Positions 19,515 to 29,580 are shown, numbered from the stretch's first letter. The stretch: 64,000 nt of DNA from Streptomyces sp. MRC013 (GCF_023614235.1 NZ_CP094264.1:1674001-1738000); one strand, 5' to 3'. The notes: a model not told the origin generated them from the sequence alone. Translations and numbers: made by a program.

Positions 19515-20693
19515 TCATCCCTCCGGGGGCGCGTCGCGGAACCGCCTGCGGTCGCGCGCGGCGGCCGGCGGCGCGTCGGCGAGCCGCACGACGGCGCCGT
19601 CCCGCCCGGCGACCACGGGCCTCGGGGAGCGGACCGCCTTCGCGCGGTACTGGGCGGCGTCCGCCAGCCGGAACAGCCGGCGGGCCGAGCGCACCGGCCC
19701 GATCGGGTCGCCCGTCGACGCCACCCCGCAGGCGACGCCCTCCCCGAGTTCCAGCTCCCCGGCCCGTACGCACAGCTCGCCGGCGACCTCGACCACGCGG
19801 TCCGCCTCCGGCCCGACCGACACCAGGCAGAACTCGTCGCCGCCGAGCCGGGCCGCCAGCGCGCCCGGGAGCCGCGCCCCCGCACACGACAGCACCGCCC
19901 CGAACCTCTCCAGGAGCCGGTCGCCCGCGGAGTGCCCGTGGGTGTCGTTGACGCGCTTGAGACCGTTCAGGTCGCACACGACCAGGCTGACCACGGAGCC
20001 GTCCGCCAGGAACCGCTCCATGGCCTCGTCCAGCCGGGTGTCGACGGCCCTGCGGTTGGCGAGCCCGGTCAGCGGGTCGGTGAAGGCGAGCTTGCGCACC
20101 TCCTCCAGCCGCTCGGTCTGCGCGAGCCCGGCGGCGACGACCGAGGCGAGGACGGCGGCGAAGTCCGCGTCGTCCCGGTCGAAGACCGGCGCCCCGACCG
20201 GGCGGGCGACGTAGAGCTCGCCCCACGCCCGCCCGTGCAGCACGATCGGCGCGACCACGCAGCAGCCCCGTCCGCGCCGCCGCAGCGCCGCCGCCCTCCC
20301 CCAGGAGCCGGGTCCGGTCCGGCCAGGGGCCTCCGGGTCGCAGCGCCCGGGGCCGGAGGCGGCCGGCACGCCGTCGGCCGTCTCCACCCAGGCCTCGGGC
20401 TCCCCGCCGCCCGCCCACCGCTCGTGCAGGAACTCGGTGATCTCCGAGAACCGGTACACCGGATACGTCTCGCAGTCCGGGAACTCCTCCTCGTCCGGTG
20501 TCCGCTGCCCCGCGTTGACCAGGACCTTCAGTCGGCCGAGGTCCCGCTGCCAGACCGAGAGCGCCGCGAAGGAGCCCCCCAGCGCCCGGCACGCGCCGAG
20601 CGCGGCGGCCCGCCAGCACTCGCGCGGAGTGTGCGCCGCCGCCATCCCCTGCGCGAGTGCCACCACGGCCCTCAGCCGGACATCCTCACCCAT
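19515..20693 (-). CDS. GAF-GGDEF diguanylate cyclase
   Basis: This 392-aa protein has an N-terminal GAF-like sensor region (about residues 10-195) and a C-terminal GGDEF domain (about 205-350). The latter has DPLTGLANRRAVD, CDLNGLKRVNDTHGHSAGD and an intact active-site signature RLGGDEF. It should convert two GTP to cyclic di-GMP, which controls development through BldD in Streptomyces. No EAL domain is present. The N-terminal ligand is unknown. Confidence 0.88.
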   Translation of the reverse strand: MGEDVRLRAVVALAQGMAAAHTPRECWRAAALGACRALGGSFAALSVWQRDLGRLKVLVNAGQRTPDEEEFPDCETYPVYRFSEITEFLHERWAGGGEPEAWVETADGVPAASGPGRCDPEAPGRTGPGSWGRAAALRRRGRGCCVVAPIVLHGRAWGELYVARPVGAPVFDRDDADFAAVLASVVAAGLAQTERLEEVRKLAFTDPLTGLANRRAVDTRLDEAMERFLADGSVVSLVVCDLNGLKRVNDTHGHSAGDRLLERFGAVLSCAGARLPGALAARLGGDEFCLVSVGPEADRVVEVAGELCVRAGELELGEGVACGVASTGDPIGPVRSARRLFRLADAAQYRAKAVRSPRPVVAGRDGAVVRLADAPPAAARDRRRFRDAPPEG

Positions 20694-20777
20694 TCCCCCA
20701 GCTTAGGGAGGAATCGACGCTTTCCACCCGGGGACCGAACCCCGGTTACGCCAGGTGACCGCACCGCTCCCGGTCCG

Positions 20778-21593
20778 CTACTCCCCCGGCCAGCGCGGGG
20801 CGCGCTTCTCGTTGAACGCCGCCACGCCCTCCCTGCGGTCCCCGGAGAAGGCGACCGACCGCCACGCACCGTCCTCGATCTCCAGCCCCGCCCGCAGGTC
20901 CAGTCCGTGGCCCAGGCGCAGGGCCCGCTTGGCGGCGCGCAGGCCCACCGGCGAGTTCGCCGCGATCCGCGCACCCAGTTCCAGTGCGGCGCCGCGCGCG
21001 TCGTCCTCGACCAGCTCGTCGACCAGCCCCAGCCCGGCGGCCTCCGCCGCCGGCACCCGGCGGGCGGTGAACACCAGTTCCGCGGCGCGCGCCGCCCCGA
21101 CGCGGCGCGGCAGCAGCTGCGTACCGCCGCCGCCGGGGATGACGCCCACGGACACCTCGGGCAGTCCGACGACCGCGGTGGCGTCGGCGACGATCAGGTC
21201 GCAGGCGAGCGCCAGCTCGAAGCCGCCGCCCAGGGCGAAGCCGCGCACGGCCGCGACGGACGGCATCGGCAGCTCCAGCACGCCCGTGTACGCGGCGCGG
21301 GCGGTCGGCCGCTGGCGCATCATGTCGGCGTCCGTGAAGGAGTTGCGCTCCTTCAGGTCGGCGCCCACGCAGAAGGCCCGGTCGTTGGAGGAGGTCAGGA
21401 CCGTGACCCGGGCCTCGGGGTCGGCGGCGAGCGCGTCGCAGGCGGCGGCGATGGACCGGGCCATCTCGGTGGAGACCGCGTTCATGGCCTTGGGCCGGTC
21501 GAGGACCAGTTCCGCCACGTACCCGTGCCGACGCACGGCGACGAACTCCCCGTACCGCTCCTCGGACTGCTGCTCGGACTGCTGCTCGGACAT
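20778..21593 (-). CDS. Enoyl-CoA hydratase / isomerase family protein
   Basis: This 271-aa protein has a crotonase fold: NDRAFCVGADLKERN (oxyanion hole), GFALGGGFELALACD, and PEVSVGVIPGGGGTQLLPR with the catalytic Glu regions. The C-terminus AAFNEKRAPRWPGE is typical. It hydrates enoyl-CoA in fatty-acid or branched-chain degradation; the exact substrate cannot be told. The N-terminus carries a short tandem repeat (SEQQSEQQSE). It lies between the diguanylate and adenylate cyclase genes on the same strand. Confidence 0.85.
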   Translation of the reverse strand: MSEQQSEQQSEERYGEFVAVRRHGYVAELVLDRPKAMNAVSTEMARSIAAACDALAADPEARVTVLTSSNDRAFCVGADLKERNSFTDADMMRQRPTARAAYTGVLELPMPSVAAVRGFALGGGFELALACDLIVADATAVVGLPEVSVGVIPGGGGTQLLPRRVGAARAAELVFTARRVPAAEAAGLGLVDELVEDDARGAALELGARIAANSPVGLRAAKRALRLGHGLDLRAGLEIEDGAWRSVAFSGDRREGVAAFNEKRAPRWPGE

Positions 21594-21629
21594 GGCGCCC
21601 GCCCTCCCGGTTAACGATCGTTATCGCTT

Positions 21630-22769
21630 CTACCCGGGGATCTTAGGCTCCCGCCGCGACAGCATCCAGGGCTCGACGACGCCGAGGCCGCGGACGGGCC
21701 GCTGCCAGGTGGGCCGCAGGGCGAAGCGGTACGGGGGCGGGGTCCGGCCCTCCTCCGCCGCCCGGGCGGCCTCCTCCGCCGCCCGGGCCTCGGACACGGG
21801 CGCCTCGCCCGTGCGGGACAGCTCCTCGGCGAAGGCGCCGTCGACGAGGACGGTGTTCTTGGGTGCTATCGAGGTGAGCCGGCTCGCCAGGTTCACGGTC
21901 GTCCCGAACACGTCGCCCATGCGGGTGGTGACCGTGCCGAAGGCGATCCCGACGCGCAGGGCGGGCATCGTCCTGTCCTCCTTCAGCGTCTCGACGAGAC
22001 GCAGCGAGATCTCCGCGGCCGTGCCCGCGTCGTCGGCGGCGAAGAGCACCTCGTCGCCCAGGGTCTTGATCAGCCGCCCGCCGTGCGCCGCGACCAGGTC
22101 GGCGCAGGTCGTCTCGAACGTCTCGACCAGCTCGCCGAGTTCCTCCTCCTCCAGCCGGCGGGTGAGCCGGGTGAAGCCGACGAGGTCGGCGAAGCCCACG
22201 GCGAGCCGCCGGTCGACCATCTCCTCGTCGTCGCCCGCCTGCACGACCCGGCCGGTCGCCGCGGCCAGCTGCCGCCGCCAGACGTACACCAGGAACTCCT
22301 GGAGCTCCGGCAGCAGCAGCTCCACCAGGGGGTACGTCACCTCGGTGCGGGTCATGCCGGGCTCGGGCGGCTCGGTCAGCCCCTCCAGGAAGGAGTCGAT
22401 CTGCCACTCCGCGAGCCGCGCCGTCGTCTGCCCCGTCGAGCGGGCCACCTGCACGGCCATCGGCTCGCTCAGCAGTCCCGCCTCGACGAGACCGGCCAGG
22501 CGGCGCAGCGCCAGCACGTCGGCCTCGGTCAGCGCCTTGGCCTGGCCGATGTCCGCGAAGCCCATGGCCCGCCAGAAGCGGGAGGCGAGGTCCATGGAGA
22601 CGCCTGCCGTGCGGGCGGCCTGGAAGGGGGTGTAGCGCCGCTCGGCACCGAGGATCAGCTGCTCCAGGCGGATGGCGAGGGGGTTGTCGGTCGGCTCCGC
22701 CGTGTGGTCGACGACATGGTGGGGGGTGGGGTGTCCCGTACCGTCCGCGTTCTCGTCGTCGACGGTCAC
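21630..22769 (-). CDS. cya: Class III adenylate cyclase
   Basis: This 379-aa protein has residues 1-190 forming an all-helical N-terminal domain (YTPFQAARTAGVSMDLASRFWRAMGF). The cyclase homology domain covers about 205-335: VGFADLVGFTRLTRR (first metal Asp), GGRLIKTLGDEVLFAADD (Lys and second metal Asp), VRVGIAFG and GDVFGTTVNLASRLTS (transition-state residues). It makes cAMP. I recall a single adenylate cyclase at this place in S. coelicolor, needed for spore germination. It is predicted to be cytoplasmic. Confidence 0.92.
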   Translation of the reverse strand: MTVDDENADGTGHPTPHHVVDHTAEPTDNPLAIRLEQLILGAERRYTPFQAARTAGVSMDLASRFWRAMGFADIGQAKALTEADVLALRRLAGLVEAGLLSEPMAVQVARSTGQTTARLAEWQIDSFLEGLTEPPEPGMTRTEVTYPLVELLLPELQEFLVYVWRRQLAAATGRVVQAGDDEEMVDRRLAVGFADLVGFTRLTRRLEEEELGELVETFETTCADLVAAHGGRLIKTLGDEVLFAADDAGTAAEISLRLVETLKEDRTMPALRVGIAFGTVTTRMGDVFGTTVNLASRLTSIAPKNTVLVDGAFAEELSRTGEAPVSEARAAEEAARAAEEGRTPPPYRFALRPTWQRPVRGLGVVEPWMLSRREPKIPG

Positions 22770-22919
22770 CGGCCGCCTCCTGCCCGATCCGTGCGCACTG
22801 CCCTGCCTGCCGTTCCTGTCGCTGACCCGCCGCGTCGGCCGCCCCGGCCGACCCGGCCGACGGATCGCCTCAACGATACGGCAGGTGTGCCCTGGCTCAC
22901 GTCCCGTGGACGAACGCGT

Positions 22920-23822
22920 TCAGTCCGCCGGGCGGAGGTGGACGACGTCGCCCGCCCCCACGGCCTCCCGCCGGCCGTCCGGGCCCGCCACGACCAGCCG
23001 CCCGTGCCCGTCGACCGCCTCCGCCTCGCCGGTGAGCGTCCGGCCTCCGGGCAGCTCCGCCCGCACCCTCCGGCCGAGCGTCGCGCAGCCGGCGGCGTAC
23101 GCGGCCTCGACCCCGGACGCGGCCGGGTCGCCCCCGGCGGCGGTCCACCTGCCGTACCACTCCTCCAGCGACCGCAGGACGGCCCTCAGCAGCGGGTCGC
23201 GGTCGGTGCACACGGCGCCGGCGAGGGCGAGCGACCCGGCCGTGGGCACGGGCAGCTCGTCGGCGCGGAGGGTCACGTTGACGCCGACGCCGACGACGAC
23301 GCCGTGGTCGCCGGCGCGCTCGGCGAGGATGCCGCCGGCCTTGCGCTCCCCGCCGTCGGCGGCGGTCCCGGCGCCGGGGCCGCCCGGGTGCCCGGGGAGC
23401 GTGACGAGCAGGTCGTTGGGCCACTTCAGCGCCGTGTCGACGCCGGCGGCCCGCGCCAGCGCGGTGGCCACGGCGACGCCGGTCAGCAGCGGCAGCCAGG
23501 AGAGGCGCCCGGCCGGCACGTCCGGCTTGAGGAGGACGGAGAAGAACAGCCCCGAGCGGGCCGGTGCCGACCAGACCCGGTCCAGGCGGCCCCGTCCGGC
23601 GGTCTGCTCCTCGGCGACGAGGACGGCGCCCTCGGGGAGTCCGGCGGCGCGGGAGGCCAGGTCGGTGTTGGTGGAGCCGGTGGCGGGCACGAGATCCAGG
23701 GACGTCCACAGCGCGCCCGGCCGCAGCAGGGCCCGGCGCAGTGCGGGGGCGCCCAGCGGGGGCCGTTCGAGATCGCTCCAGCGGCTCGCCGGGCCTGTTC
23801 CTTGACCAAGGGGGGACGTCAT
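22920..23822 (-). CDS. birA: Biotin-[acetyl-CoA-carboxylase] ligase
   Basis: The protein is 300 aa from ATG 23822 (MTSPLGQGTG). Catalytic motifs are ATGSTNTDLASRAA, EEQTAGRGRLDRVW (the biotinyl-AMP GRGR loop) and KWPNDLLV, followed by GGILAE and VGVGVNV. There is no N-terminal DNA-binding domain, so it is a monofunctional ligase. Its natural target, the biotin carrier of AccA2, is encoded nearby, and it is divergent from the carboxylase gene pccB with about 120 bp between. Confidence 0.93.
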   Translation of the reverse strand: MTSPLGQGTGPASRWSDLERPPLGAPALRRALLRPGALWTSLDLVPATGSTNTDLASRAAGLPEGAVLVAEEQTAGRGRLDRVWSAPARSGLFFSVLLKPDVPAGRLSWLPLLTGVAVATALARAAGVDTALKWPNDLLVTLPGHPGGPGAGTAADGGERKAGGILAERAGDHGVVVGVGVNVTLRADELPVPTAGSLALAGAVCTDRDPLLRAVLRSLEEWYGRWTAAGGDPAASGVEAAYAAGCATLGRRVRAELPGGRTLTGEAEAVDGHGRLVVAGPDGRREAVGAGDVVHLRPAD

Positions 23823-23941
23823 GCAACCCAGCCTAGGTGTGGCAAAGACCGCACTGCCGAACGGCATCCCCGCCGATACTCTACGGGCCAGTAGCCGATG
23901 ACCCCGTGACCACACCTGACCAGGCAGGGAGCCGCATCCCG

Positions 23942-25531
23942 ATGTCCGAGCGTCAAGAGATCGACATCCACACGACCGCGGGGAAGCTCGCGGATCTGCA
24001 GCGCCGTATCGAGGAGGCGACGCACGCGGGTTCCGAGCGCGCCGTCGAGAAACAGCACGCCAAGGGCAAGCTGACCGCCCGCGAGCGGATCGCCCTCCTG
24101 CTGGACGAGGACTCCTTCGTGGAGCTGGACGAGTTCGCCAGGCACCGGTCCACCAACTTCGGCCTGGAGGCGAACCGCCCGTACGGCGACGGCGTCGTCA
24201 CCGGCTACGGGACGGTCGACGGCCGGCCGGTAGCGGTCTTCTCGCAGGACTTCACGGTCTTCGGCGGCGCGCTGGGCGAGACGTTCGGCCAGAAGATCGT
24301 CAAGGTGATGGACTTCGCGCTGAAGACCGGCTGCCCGGTCGTCGGCATCAACGACTCCGGCGGCGCCCGCATCCAGGAGGGCGTCAGCGCGCTGGGCCTG
24401 TACGGCGAGATCTTCCGCCGCAACACCCACGCGTCCGGGGTGATCCCGCAGATCAGCCTGGTCGTCGGCCCCTGCGCGGGCGGCGCCGTCTACTCCCCGG
24501 CGATCACCGACTTCACGGTGATGGTCGACCGGACGTCGCACATGTTCATCACCGGCCCGGACGTCATCAAGACGGTGACCGGCGAGGACGTCGGCTTCGA
24601 GGAGCTGGGCGGCGCGCGGACGCACAACGCGACGTCGGGCGTGGCGCACCACATGGCGGCGGACGAGAGGGACGCCGTCGACTACGTGAAGTCGCTGCTG
24701 TCCTACCTGCCGTCCAACAACCTGTCGGAGCCCCCGGCCTTCCCGGAGGAGGCGGACCTCGCCGTCACCGACGACGACCGCGAGCTGGACGCGGTCGTCC
24801 CCGACTCCGCGAACCAGCCGTACGACATCCACACGGTCGTCGAGCACGTCCTGGACGACGGCGAGTTCCTGGAGACGCAGGGGATGTTCGCGCCGAACAT
24901 CGTCACCGGCTTCGGCCGCGTCGAGGGCTTCCCGGTGGGCGTCGTCGCCAACCAGCCGATGCAGTTCGCGGGCTGCCTGGACATCAACGCGAGCGAGAAG
25001 GCCGCGCGTTTCGTCCGGACCTGCGACGCGTTCAACATCCCCGTCCTGACCTTCGTCGACGTCCCGGGCTTCCTGCCGGGCGTGGACCAGGAGTACGGCG
25101 GCATCATCCGGCGCGGCGCGAAGCTCATCTACGCGTACGCGGAGGCGACGGTCCCGCTGATCACCGTCATCACCCGCAAGGCGTTCGGCGGCGCGTACGA
25201 CGTGATGGGCTCCAAGCACCTCGGCGCCGACCTGAACCTGGCGTGGCCGACCGCGCAGATCGCGGTGATGGGCGCCCAGGGCGCGGTGAACATCCTGCAC
25301 CGCCGGACGATCGCGGAGGCCCCGGAGGAGGAGCGGGAGGCGCTGCGCGCCCGGCTGATCCAGGAGTACGAGGACACGCTGCTCAACCCGTACACGGCGG
25401 CGGAGCGCGGCTACGTCGACGCGGTGATCATGCCGTCGGAGACCCGCTCGCAGATCGTCCGCGGCCTGCGCCAGCTGCGCACCAAGCGGGAGAACCTGCC
25501 CCCGAAGAAGCACGGCAACATCCCCCTGTGA
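23942..25531 (+). CDS. pccB: Propionyl-CoA carboxylase beta subunit
   Basis: The protein is 529 aa from ATG 23942 ([16 protein letters not shown]). It is the carboxyltransferase subunit, moving CO2 from biotin to propionyl-CoA to give methylmalonyl-CoA, a polyketide and odd-chain precursor. Motifs are [32 protein letters not shown] (acyl-CoA oxyanion hole), [12 protein letters not shown] and [12 protein letters not shown]. It is followed 9 bp later by the epsilon subunit. The alpha partner AccA2 is encoded about 2 kb downstream. Confidence 0.94.
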   Translation: MSERQEIDIHTTAGKLADLQRRIEEATHAGSERAVEKQHAKGKLTARERIALLLDEDSFVELDEFARHRSTNFGLEANRPYGDGVVTGYGTVDGRPVAVFSQDFTVFGGALGETFGQKIVKVMDFALKTGCPVVGINDSGGARIQEGVSALGLYGEIFRRNTHASGVIPQISLVVGPCAGGAVYSPAITDFTVMVDRTSHMFITGPDVIKTVTGEDVGFEELGGARTHNATSGVAHHMAADERDAVDYVKSLLSYLPSNNLSEPPAFPEEADLAVTDDDRELDAVVPDSANQPYDIHTVVEHVLDDGEFLETQGMFAPNIVTGFGRVEGFPVGVVANQPMQFAGCLDINASEKAARFVRTCDAFNIPVLTFVDVPGFLPGVDQEYGGIIRRGAKLIYAYAEATVPLITVITRKAFGGAYDVMGSKHLGADLNLAWPTAQIAVMGAQGAVNILHRRTIAEAPEEEREALRARLIQEYEDTLLNPYTAAERGYVDAVIMPSETRSQIVRGLRQLRTKRENLPPKKHGNIPL

Positions 25532-25540
25532 GGAGCTTCG

Positions 25541-25750
25541 ATGATCAAGGTCGTACGGGGCAACCCGACCCCCGAGGAGCTCGCCGCCGCCCTGGCCGTG
25601 GTCAGGGCTCGCGCCGCGGCGGCGGCCGCCGGGGCCGCGGGCCCGGCGCCGCGGCCCGCGGACGCCTGGTCCGCGCCCGCGCGCATCGCGCGGAGCCTGC
25701 CGCCGTCCCCGGGGCCGCGGTCCTGGACGCGGAGCTACTGGCCGGCGTAG
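25541..25750 (+). CDS. pccE: Acyl-CoA carboxylase epsilon subunit
   Basis: This 69-aa ORF starts at ATG 25541, 9 bp after pccB. The N-terminus IKVVRGNPTPEELAAALAVV is the conserved epsilon motif that contacts the beta hexamer. The rest is Ala/Pro-rich with a basic Trp-containing end. These small subunits stabilise and stimulate the actinobacterial complex. Confidence 0.88.
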   Translation: MIKVVRGNPTPEELAAALAVVRARAAAAAAGAAGPAPRPADAWSAPARIARSLPPSPGPRSWTRSYWPA

Positions 25751-25767
25751 CGGCGCCCCGGTCCCCG

Positions 25768-25805
25768 CGCGTCCCGCCTGAGTACGCGTACTCAGGCGGG
25801 ACGCG
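25768..25805. terminator. 38-bp perfect palindrome behind pccE
   Basis: A perfect self-complementary block is centred on TGAGTACGCGTACTCA, with further GC-rich arms. It starts 17 bp past the pccE stop and ends 23 bp before the next small ORF. It may end the pccBE transcript. The symmetric TGAGTA-type core could instead be a protein-binding operator for the following gene. Confidence 0.75.
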
Positions 25806-25828
25806 TCCGCGGTCCGCAGGATCGAGGG

Positions 25829-25957
25829 ATGCTGTGGTCCGATCCCGAGAACGAGCCGCCCGAGGAGATGCGGGCCACACAGGCCATGCTCCGCCGGGCC
25901 GGCGTCCTGCTGGCACTGGCGATGCTCGTGGCGATGTCCGCCGCGGGCCTGCGCTGA
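25829..25957 (+). CDS. Conserved-looking small membrane protein, 42 aa
   Basis: The short frame from ATG 25829 has a GAGGG-type box upstream and an acidic N-terminus ([15 protein letters not shown]), then QAMLRRAG, then one hydrophobic helix ([16 protein letters not shown]). I recall a similar tiny ORF between the epsilon subunit and maf genes in S. coelicolor. The function is unknown. Confidence 0.65.
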   Translation: MLWSDPENEPPEEMRATQAMLRRAGVLLALAMLVAMSAAGLR

Positions 25958-26000
25958 CCCCCGCCGGGCGGGCCGGGGCCGGGGCGCGGTCCCGCCGTCG

Positions 26001-26063
26001 GGCCGGTGCCGGGGCGGCGGGGGCCGGTGCCGGGGCGGCGGGGGCCGGTGCCGGGGCGGCGGG
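26001..26063. repeat. Three 21-bp tandem repeats upstream of maf
   Basis: The unit starting GGCCGGTGCCGGGGCGGCGG occurs at 26001, 26022 and 26043 with exact 21-bp spacing. It ends 18 bp before the maf start codon, so it fills the promoter and leader zone of maf. The copies look identical. Confidence 0.85.
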
Positions 26064-26081
26064 GCTGCATACGATGGCGAC

Positions 26082-26684
26082 ATGACTGCCCAGCGCCGTG
26101 TCGTCCTCGCCTCCGCCTCCCCCGCCCGCCTCGGACTGCTGCGCCAGGCCGGGTTCTCCCCCGAGGTCGTCGTCAGCGGCTTCGACGAGAGCAGCGTGAC
26201 CGCCCCGACCCCCGCCGAGCTGGCCCTCGCGCTCGCCGAGGCGAAGGCGTCGCTGGTGGCCGCCCGGCCCGAGGTGTCGGGCGCGCTGGTGATCGGCTGC
26301 GACTCGGTGCTGGAGCTGGACGGCAGGGCGCTGGGCAAGCCCGCCGACGCCGAGGAGGCCGTCGCCCGCTGGAAGTCCATGCGCGGCCGGGTCGGCGTCC
26401 TGCAGACCGGTCACTGCGTCCACGACACGGCGGCGAAGCGGTACGTCTCCGCGACCGCGTCCACGCTGGTGCGCTTCGGCGACCCGACGGACGAGGAGAT
26501 CGCCGCGTACGTCGCCAGCGGCGAGCCGCTGAACGTGGCGGGCGCGTTCACCCTCGACGGACGCTCGGCGCCGTTCGTCGACGGCGTCGACGGCGACCCG
26601 GGCAACGTCATCGGCCTGTCGCTGCCGCTGCTGCGCCGCCTCCTGCGCCGGCTGGACGTGTCCGTCACCGACCTGTGGGCGTAG
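26082..26684 (+). CDS. maf: Maf-family nucleoside triphosphate pyrophosphatase
   Basis: This 200-aa protein has the Maf N-terminal substrate motif [13 protein letters not shown], then the FDESSV segment, [11 protein letters not shown] with the catalytic Asp, and GKPADAEEA. It hydrolyses non-canonical or modified NTPs, and family members also influence septation. Start is ATG 26082. A 21-bp repeat cluster lies just upstream. Confidence 0.92.
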   Translation: MTAQRRVVLASASPARLGLLRQAGFSPEVVVSGFDESSVTAPTPAELALALAEAKASLVAARPEVSGALVIGCDSVLELDGRALGKPADAEEAVARWKSMRGRVGVLQTGHCVHDTAAKRYVSATASTLVRFGDPTDEEIAAYVASGEPLNVAGAFTLDGRSAPFVDGVDGDPGNVIGLSLPLLRRLLRRLDVSVTDLWA

Positions 26685-26690
26685 GACCCG

Positions 26691-27158
26691 TCACACGGCT
26701 TCCGGGGACTCCCCGGCCGGGGAGCCGGGGCCGCCGGCCCGGTCGTCCGCCCCGGGCCCGGCGGGGGGCCGCGGCCCGTGCGTGACGAGGGCGAGCACCA
26801 CCAGCCCCATGACCGCCGTCATCCACGCGAAGGCCGCCCAGCCGACGGGGCCGACGGCGGCGGCGCCCAGCAGGGCGTGGGTGACCGCGCACGTGACGAG
26901 CAGGACGCGGCCCCACCGGCCGGGTGCGGCGCGCCGGACGCCCGCGCGGAGCAGTACGGCCCCGCACAGGGCCAGGTACGCGCCGAGGACGCCGCCCGCC
27001 GCCCAGGTGCCGGCGACCATCGTGTCCGGGTCGAGGCCCGCCAGGGACATCCGCTGGCTCGACTGGACGGCCGCGAGCACGCCGTGCAGCAGCACCGCGC
27101 CCACCGCCTCGGCGAGCAGCACGGCGCCCGCCGCGAGCGCCGTCGTTCTGAGGGTCAT
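26691..27158 (-). CDS. Four-helix membrane protein, hypothetical
   Basis: The protein is 155 aa from ATG 27158 (MTLRTTALAAGAVLLAEAVG). Four hydrophobic segments are visible at about residues 5-27, 52-74, 85-103 and 108-128. The cytoplasmic tail is Pro/Gly/acidic-rich. It is convergent with maf, with only a few bp between stops. No functional motif is seen. Confidence 0.75.
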   Translation of the reverse strand: MTLRTTALAAGAVLLAEAVGAVLLHGVLAAVQSSQRMSLAGLDPDTMVAGTWAAGGVLGAYLALCGAVLLRAGVRRAAPGRWGRVLLVTCAVTHALLGAAAVGPVGWAAFAWMTAVMGLVVLALVTHGPRPPAGPGADDRAGGPGSPAGESPEAV

Positions 27159-27510
27159 CGCGGCCACTCCCCTGCCCCTTACCGTCGGTACGGACGACAA
27201 CGCGCAGGCTACTCACGGGTAAACCCCCGGACAAGGGTGGCGACGCTCCGGCAAAGAATCGTTCCGCCATTCGTAGGGACCCCACAAAGAAACGGGACAC
27301 CCCGCTGGCCCCCGGAACAGCGACTCCGGCCGCGCCCCCGGGCTACTGTGCTGGCAAGAAGCCCTGTGTGCCGAGGTGACGCGAGGGGTTTCGGGTCTGA
27401 GCGGACCTCGCACCACGTTCCGTGTGGGCAACCTCACGACCGGGGAAGAGTCGAAACGTCGTGTCGGCAGTCCCTAAACTCAGCGTGTTTTGGGAATGGA
27501 GGGAGCCATC
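27159..27510. other. Intergenic region carrying the accA2 promoter
   Basis: These 352 bp lie between the divergent membrane protein and accA2 genes and hold no supported ORF. Local GC drops in patches. The imperfect symmetry GTGTGGGCAACCTCAC at 27422-27437 could be an operator, but I cannot support it further. Confidence 0.4.
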
Positions 27511-29268
27511 GTGCGCAAGGTGCTCATCGCCAACCGTGGCGAAATCGCTGTCCGTGTCGCCCGTGCCTGCCGGGACGCCGGGATCGCGAGCGTAGCCGTC
27601 TACGCCGATCCGGATCGGGACGCCCTGCACGTCCGTGCGGCGGACGAGGCGTTCGCCCTGGGCGGTGACACCCCGGCGGCCAGTTACCTGGACATCGCGA
27701 AGGTGCTCCGGGCGGCGAAGGACTCGGGGGCCGACGCGGTCCACCCGGGGTACGGCTTCCTGTCGGAGAACGCCGAGTTCGCCCAGGCCGTCATCGACGC
27801 CGGGCTGACCTGGATCGGCCCGCCCCCGCAGGCGATCCGGGACCTGGGCGACAAGGTGGCCGCCCGCCACATCGCCCAGCGGGCCGGGGCGCCGCTGGTG
27901 GCCGGGACGCCCGACCCGGTCTCGGGGGCCGAGGAGGTCGTGGCGTTCGCCCGGGAGCACGGGCTGCCCATCGCGATCAAGGCCGCGTTCGGCGGCGGCG
28001 GGCGCGGGCTGAAGGTGGCCCGGACCCTGGAGGAGGTCCCGGAGCTGTACGACTCCGCCGTCCGCGAGGCGGTCGCGGCCTTCGGCCGGGGCGAGTGCTT
28101 CGTGGAGCGCTACCTCGACCGGCCCCGGCACGTGGAGACGCAGTGCCTGGCCGACACCCACGGCAACGTCGTGGTGGTCTCCACCCGCGACTGCTCCCTG
28201 CAGCGCCGCCACCAGAAGCTGGTGGAGGAGGCTCCCGCGCCGTTCCTGACCGAGGAGCAGAACGCCGAGCTGTACCGGGCGTCGAAGGCCATCCTGAAGG
28301 AGGCCGGGTACGTCGGCGCCGGCACGGTGGAGTTCCTGGTCGGCAACGACGGCACGATCTCCTTCCTGGAGGTCAACACCCGGCTGCAGGTCGAGCACCC
28401 GGTCACCGAGGAGGTCACCGGCATCGACCTGGTGCGGGAGATGTTCCGCATCGCCGACGGCGAGGAGCTGGGCTACGGCGACCCGGAGATCCGCGGCCAC
28501 TCCTTCGAGTTCCGCATCAACGGCGAGGACCCGGGGCGGGGCTTCCTGCCCGCGCCCGGCACCGTCACCGTCTTCGACCCGCCCACCGGCCCGGGCGTGC
28601 GCCTGGACGCGGGCGTGGAGTCCGGCAGCGTCATCGGCCCGGCCTGGGACTCGCTGCTGGCCAAGCTGGTCATCACCGGCGCCACCCGGCAGCAGGCGCT
28701 GGAGCGCGCGCGCCGCGCGCTGGCGGAGTTCCGCGTCGAGGGCATGGCCACCGCCATCCCCTTCCACCGGGCGGTCGTGGCCGACCCGGCGTTCGCCCCG
28801 CAGGAGGGCCCCTTCGCCATCCACACCCGGTGGATCGAGACGGAGTTCGTCAACGAGATCAAGCCGTTCGCCGCCCCGGCCGAAGCCGAGGAGGAGGAGA
28901 CCGGCCGCGAGACGGTCGTGGTCGAGGTCGGCGGCAAGCGCCTGGAGGTGTCGCTGCCCACCTCCCTCGGCATGAGCCTGGCCCGCACCGGCCTGGCGGC
29001 CGGCGCCCGGCCCAAGCGCCGCGCGAAGAAGAAGGCCGCCTCGGCCGCCTCCGGCGACACCCTGGCCTCCCCGATGCAGGGCACCATCGTCAAGGTCGCC
29101 GTCGAGGAGGGCCAGCAGGTCGACGAGGGCGACCTGATCGTGGTCCTGGAGGCCATGAAGATGGAGCAGCCCCTCAACGCCCACCGCTCCGGCACGGTCA
29201 AGGGCCTGGCCGCCGAGGTCGGCGCCTCCGTCACCTCCGGCGCCGTGATCTGCGAGATCAAGGACTGA
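27511..29268 (+). CDS. accA2: Acyl-CoA carboxylase alpha subunit (biotin carboxylase + BCCP)
   Basis: The protein is 585 aa from GTG 27511, preceded by GGAGGGAG; the in-frame ATG at 27490 is farther out and has no such site. Residues 1-445 form biotin carboxylase: [25 protein letters not shown], the ATP-grasp loop [12 protein letters not shown], and [14 protein letters not shown]. The C-terminal biotinyl domain has [10 protein letters not shown] and EAMKMEQPL with the biotinylated Lys. It carboxylates biotin for AccB/PccB-type transferases, giving malonyl- and methylmalonyl-CoA. A strong hairpin follows. Confidence 0.95.
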   Translation: MRKVLIANRGEIAVRVARACRDAGIASVAVYADPDRDALHVRAADEAFALGGDTPAASYLDIAKVLRAAKDSGADAVHPGYGFLSENAEFAQAVIDAGLTWIGPPPQAIRDLGDKVAARHIAQRAGAPLVAGTPDPVSGAEEVVAFAREHGLPIAIKAAFGGGGRGLKVARTLEEVPELYDSAVREAVAAFGRGECFVERYLDRPRHVETQCLADTHGNVVVVSTRDCSLQRRHQKLVEEAPAPFLTEEQNAELYRASKAILKEAGYVGAGTVEFLVGNDGTISFLEVNTRLQVEHPVTEEVTGIDLVREMFRIADGEELGYGDPEIRGHSFEFRINGEDPGRGFLPAPGTVTVFDPPTGPGVRLDAGVESGSVIGPAWDSLLAKLVITGATRQQALERARRALAEFRVEGMATAIPFHRAVVADPAFAPQEGPFAIHTRWIETEFVNEIKPFAAPAEAEEEETGRETVVVEVGGKRLEVSLPTSLGMSLARTGLAAGARPKRRAKKKAASAASGDTLASPMQGTIVKVAVEEGQQVDEGDLIVVLEAMKMEQPLNAHRSGTVKGLAAEVGASVTSGAVICEIKD

Positions 29269-29286
29269 CACCCGCCCGACGACGTC

Positions 29287-29314
29287 GAGGGGCCCGCCGG
29301 ACGGCGGGCCCCTC
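29287..29314. terminator. Stem-loop terminator behind accA2
   Basis: A perfect 12-bp stem (arms 29287-29298 and 29303-29314) with the loop GGAC starts 18 bp after the accA2 stop. No T-tract follows. Confidence 0.85.
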
Positions 29315-29359
29315 ACGCGTACGACGGCGTCCTGGAAGGACCGGGGAGGACCGCCGCCG

Positions 29360-29580
29360 ACGACGACCGGGCCGACGCGCGCCGCCGCCCGCCGCAACCG
29401 CGAGCGGCTGCGGCGGGCGGCGCGCGGCCTTCGCGGAGCAGGGCACGGACGCCGCGCCGGAGGGCGTCGCGCGGTGCACCGGCGTGGGGATCGGCACGCT
29501 GCACCGCCGCCCCCCGAACCGGCACGCCCTGATGGGCGCGGTGTTCCGGAAAGGTCAGGACGCTGTCACCGGCCGCAAGG
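29360..29580 (+). pseudogene. Remnant of a TetR-family regulator N-terminus
   Basis: Two adjacent frames spell the start of a TetR helix-turn-helix: RRNRERLRRAAR in one, then AFAEQGTDAAPEGVARCTGVGIGTLHRRPPNRHAL in the next. A frame change falls near 29425-29435, and no C-terminal ligand domain follows. It is a decayed fragment at the left border of the accessory island, probably cut off when the island arrived. Confidence 0.6.
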
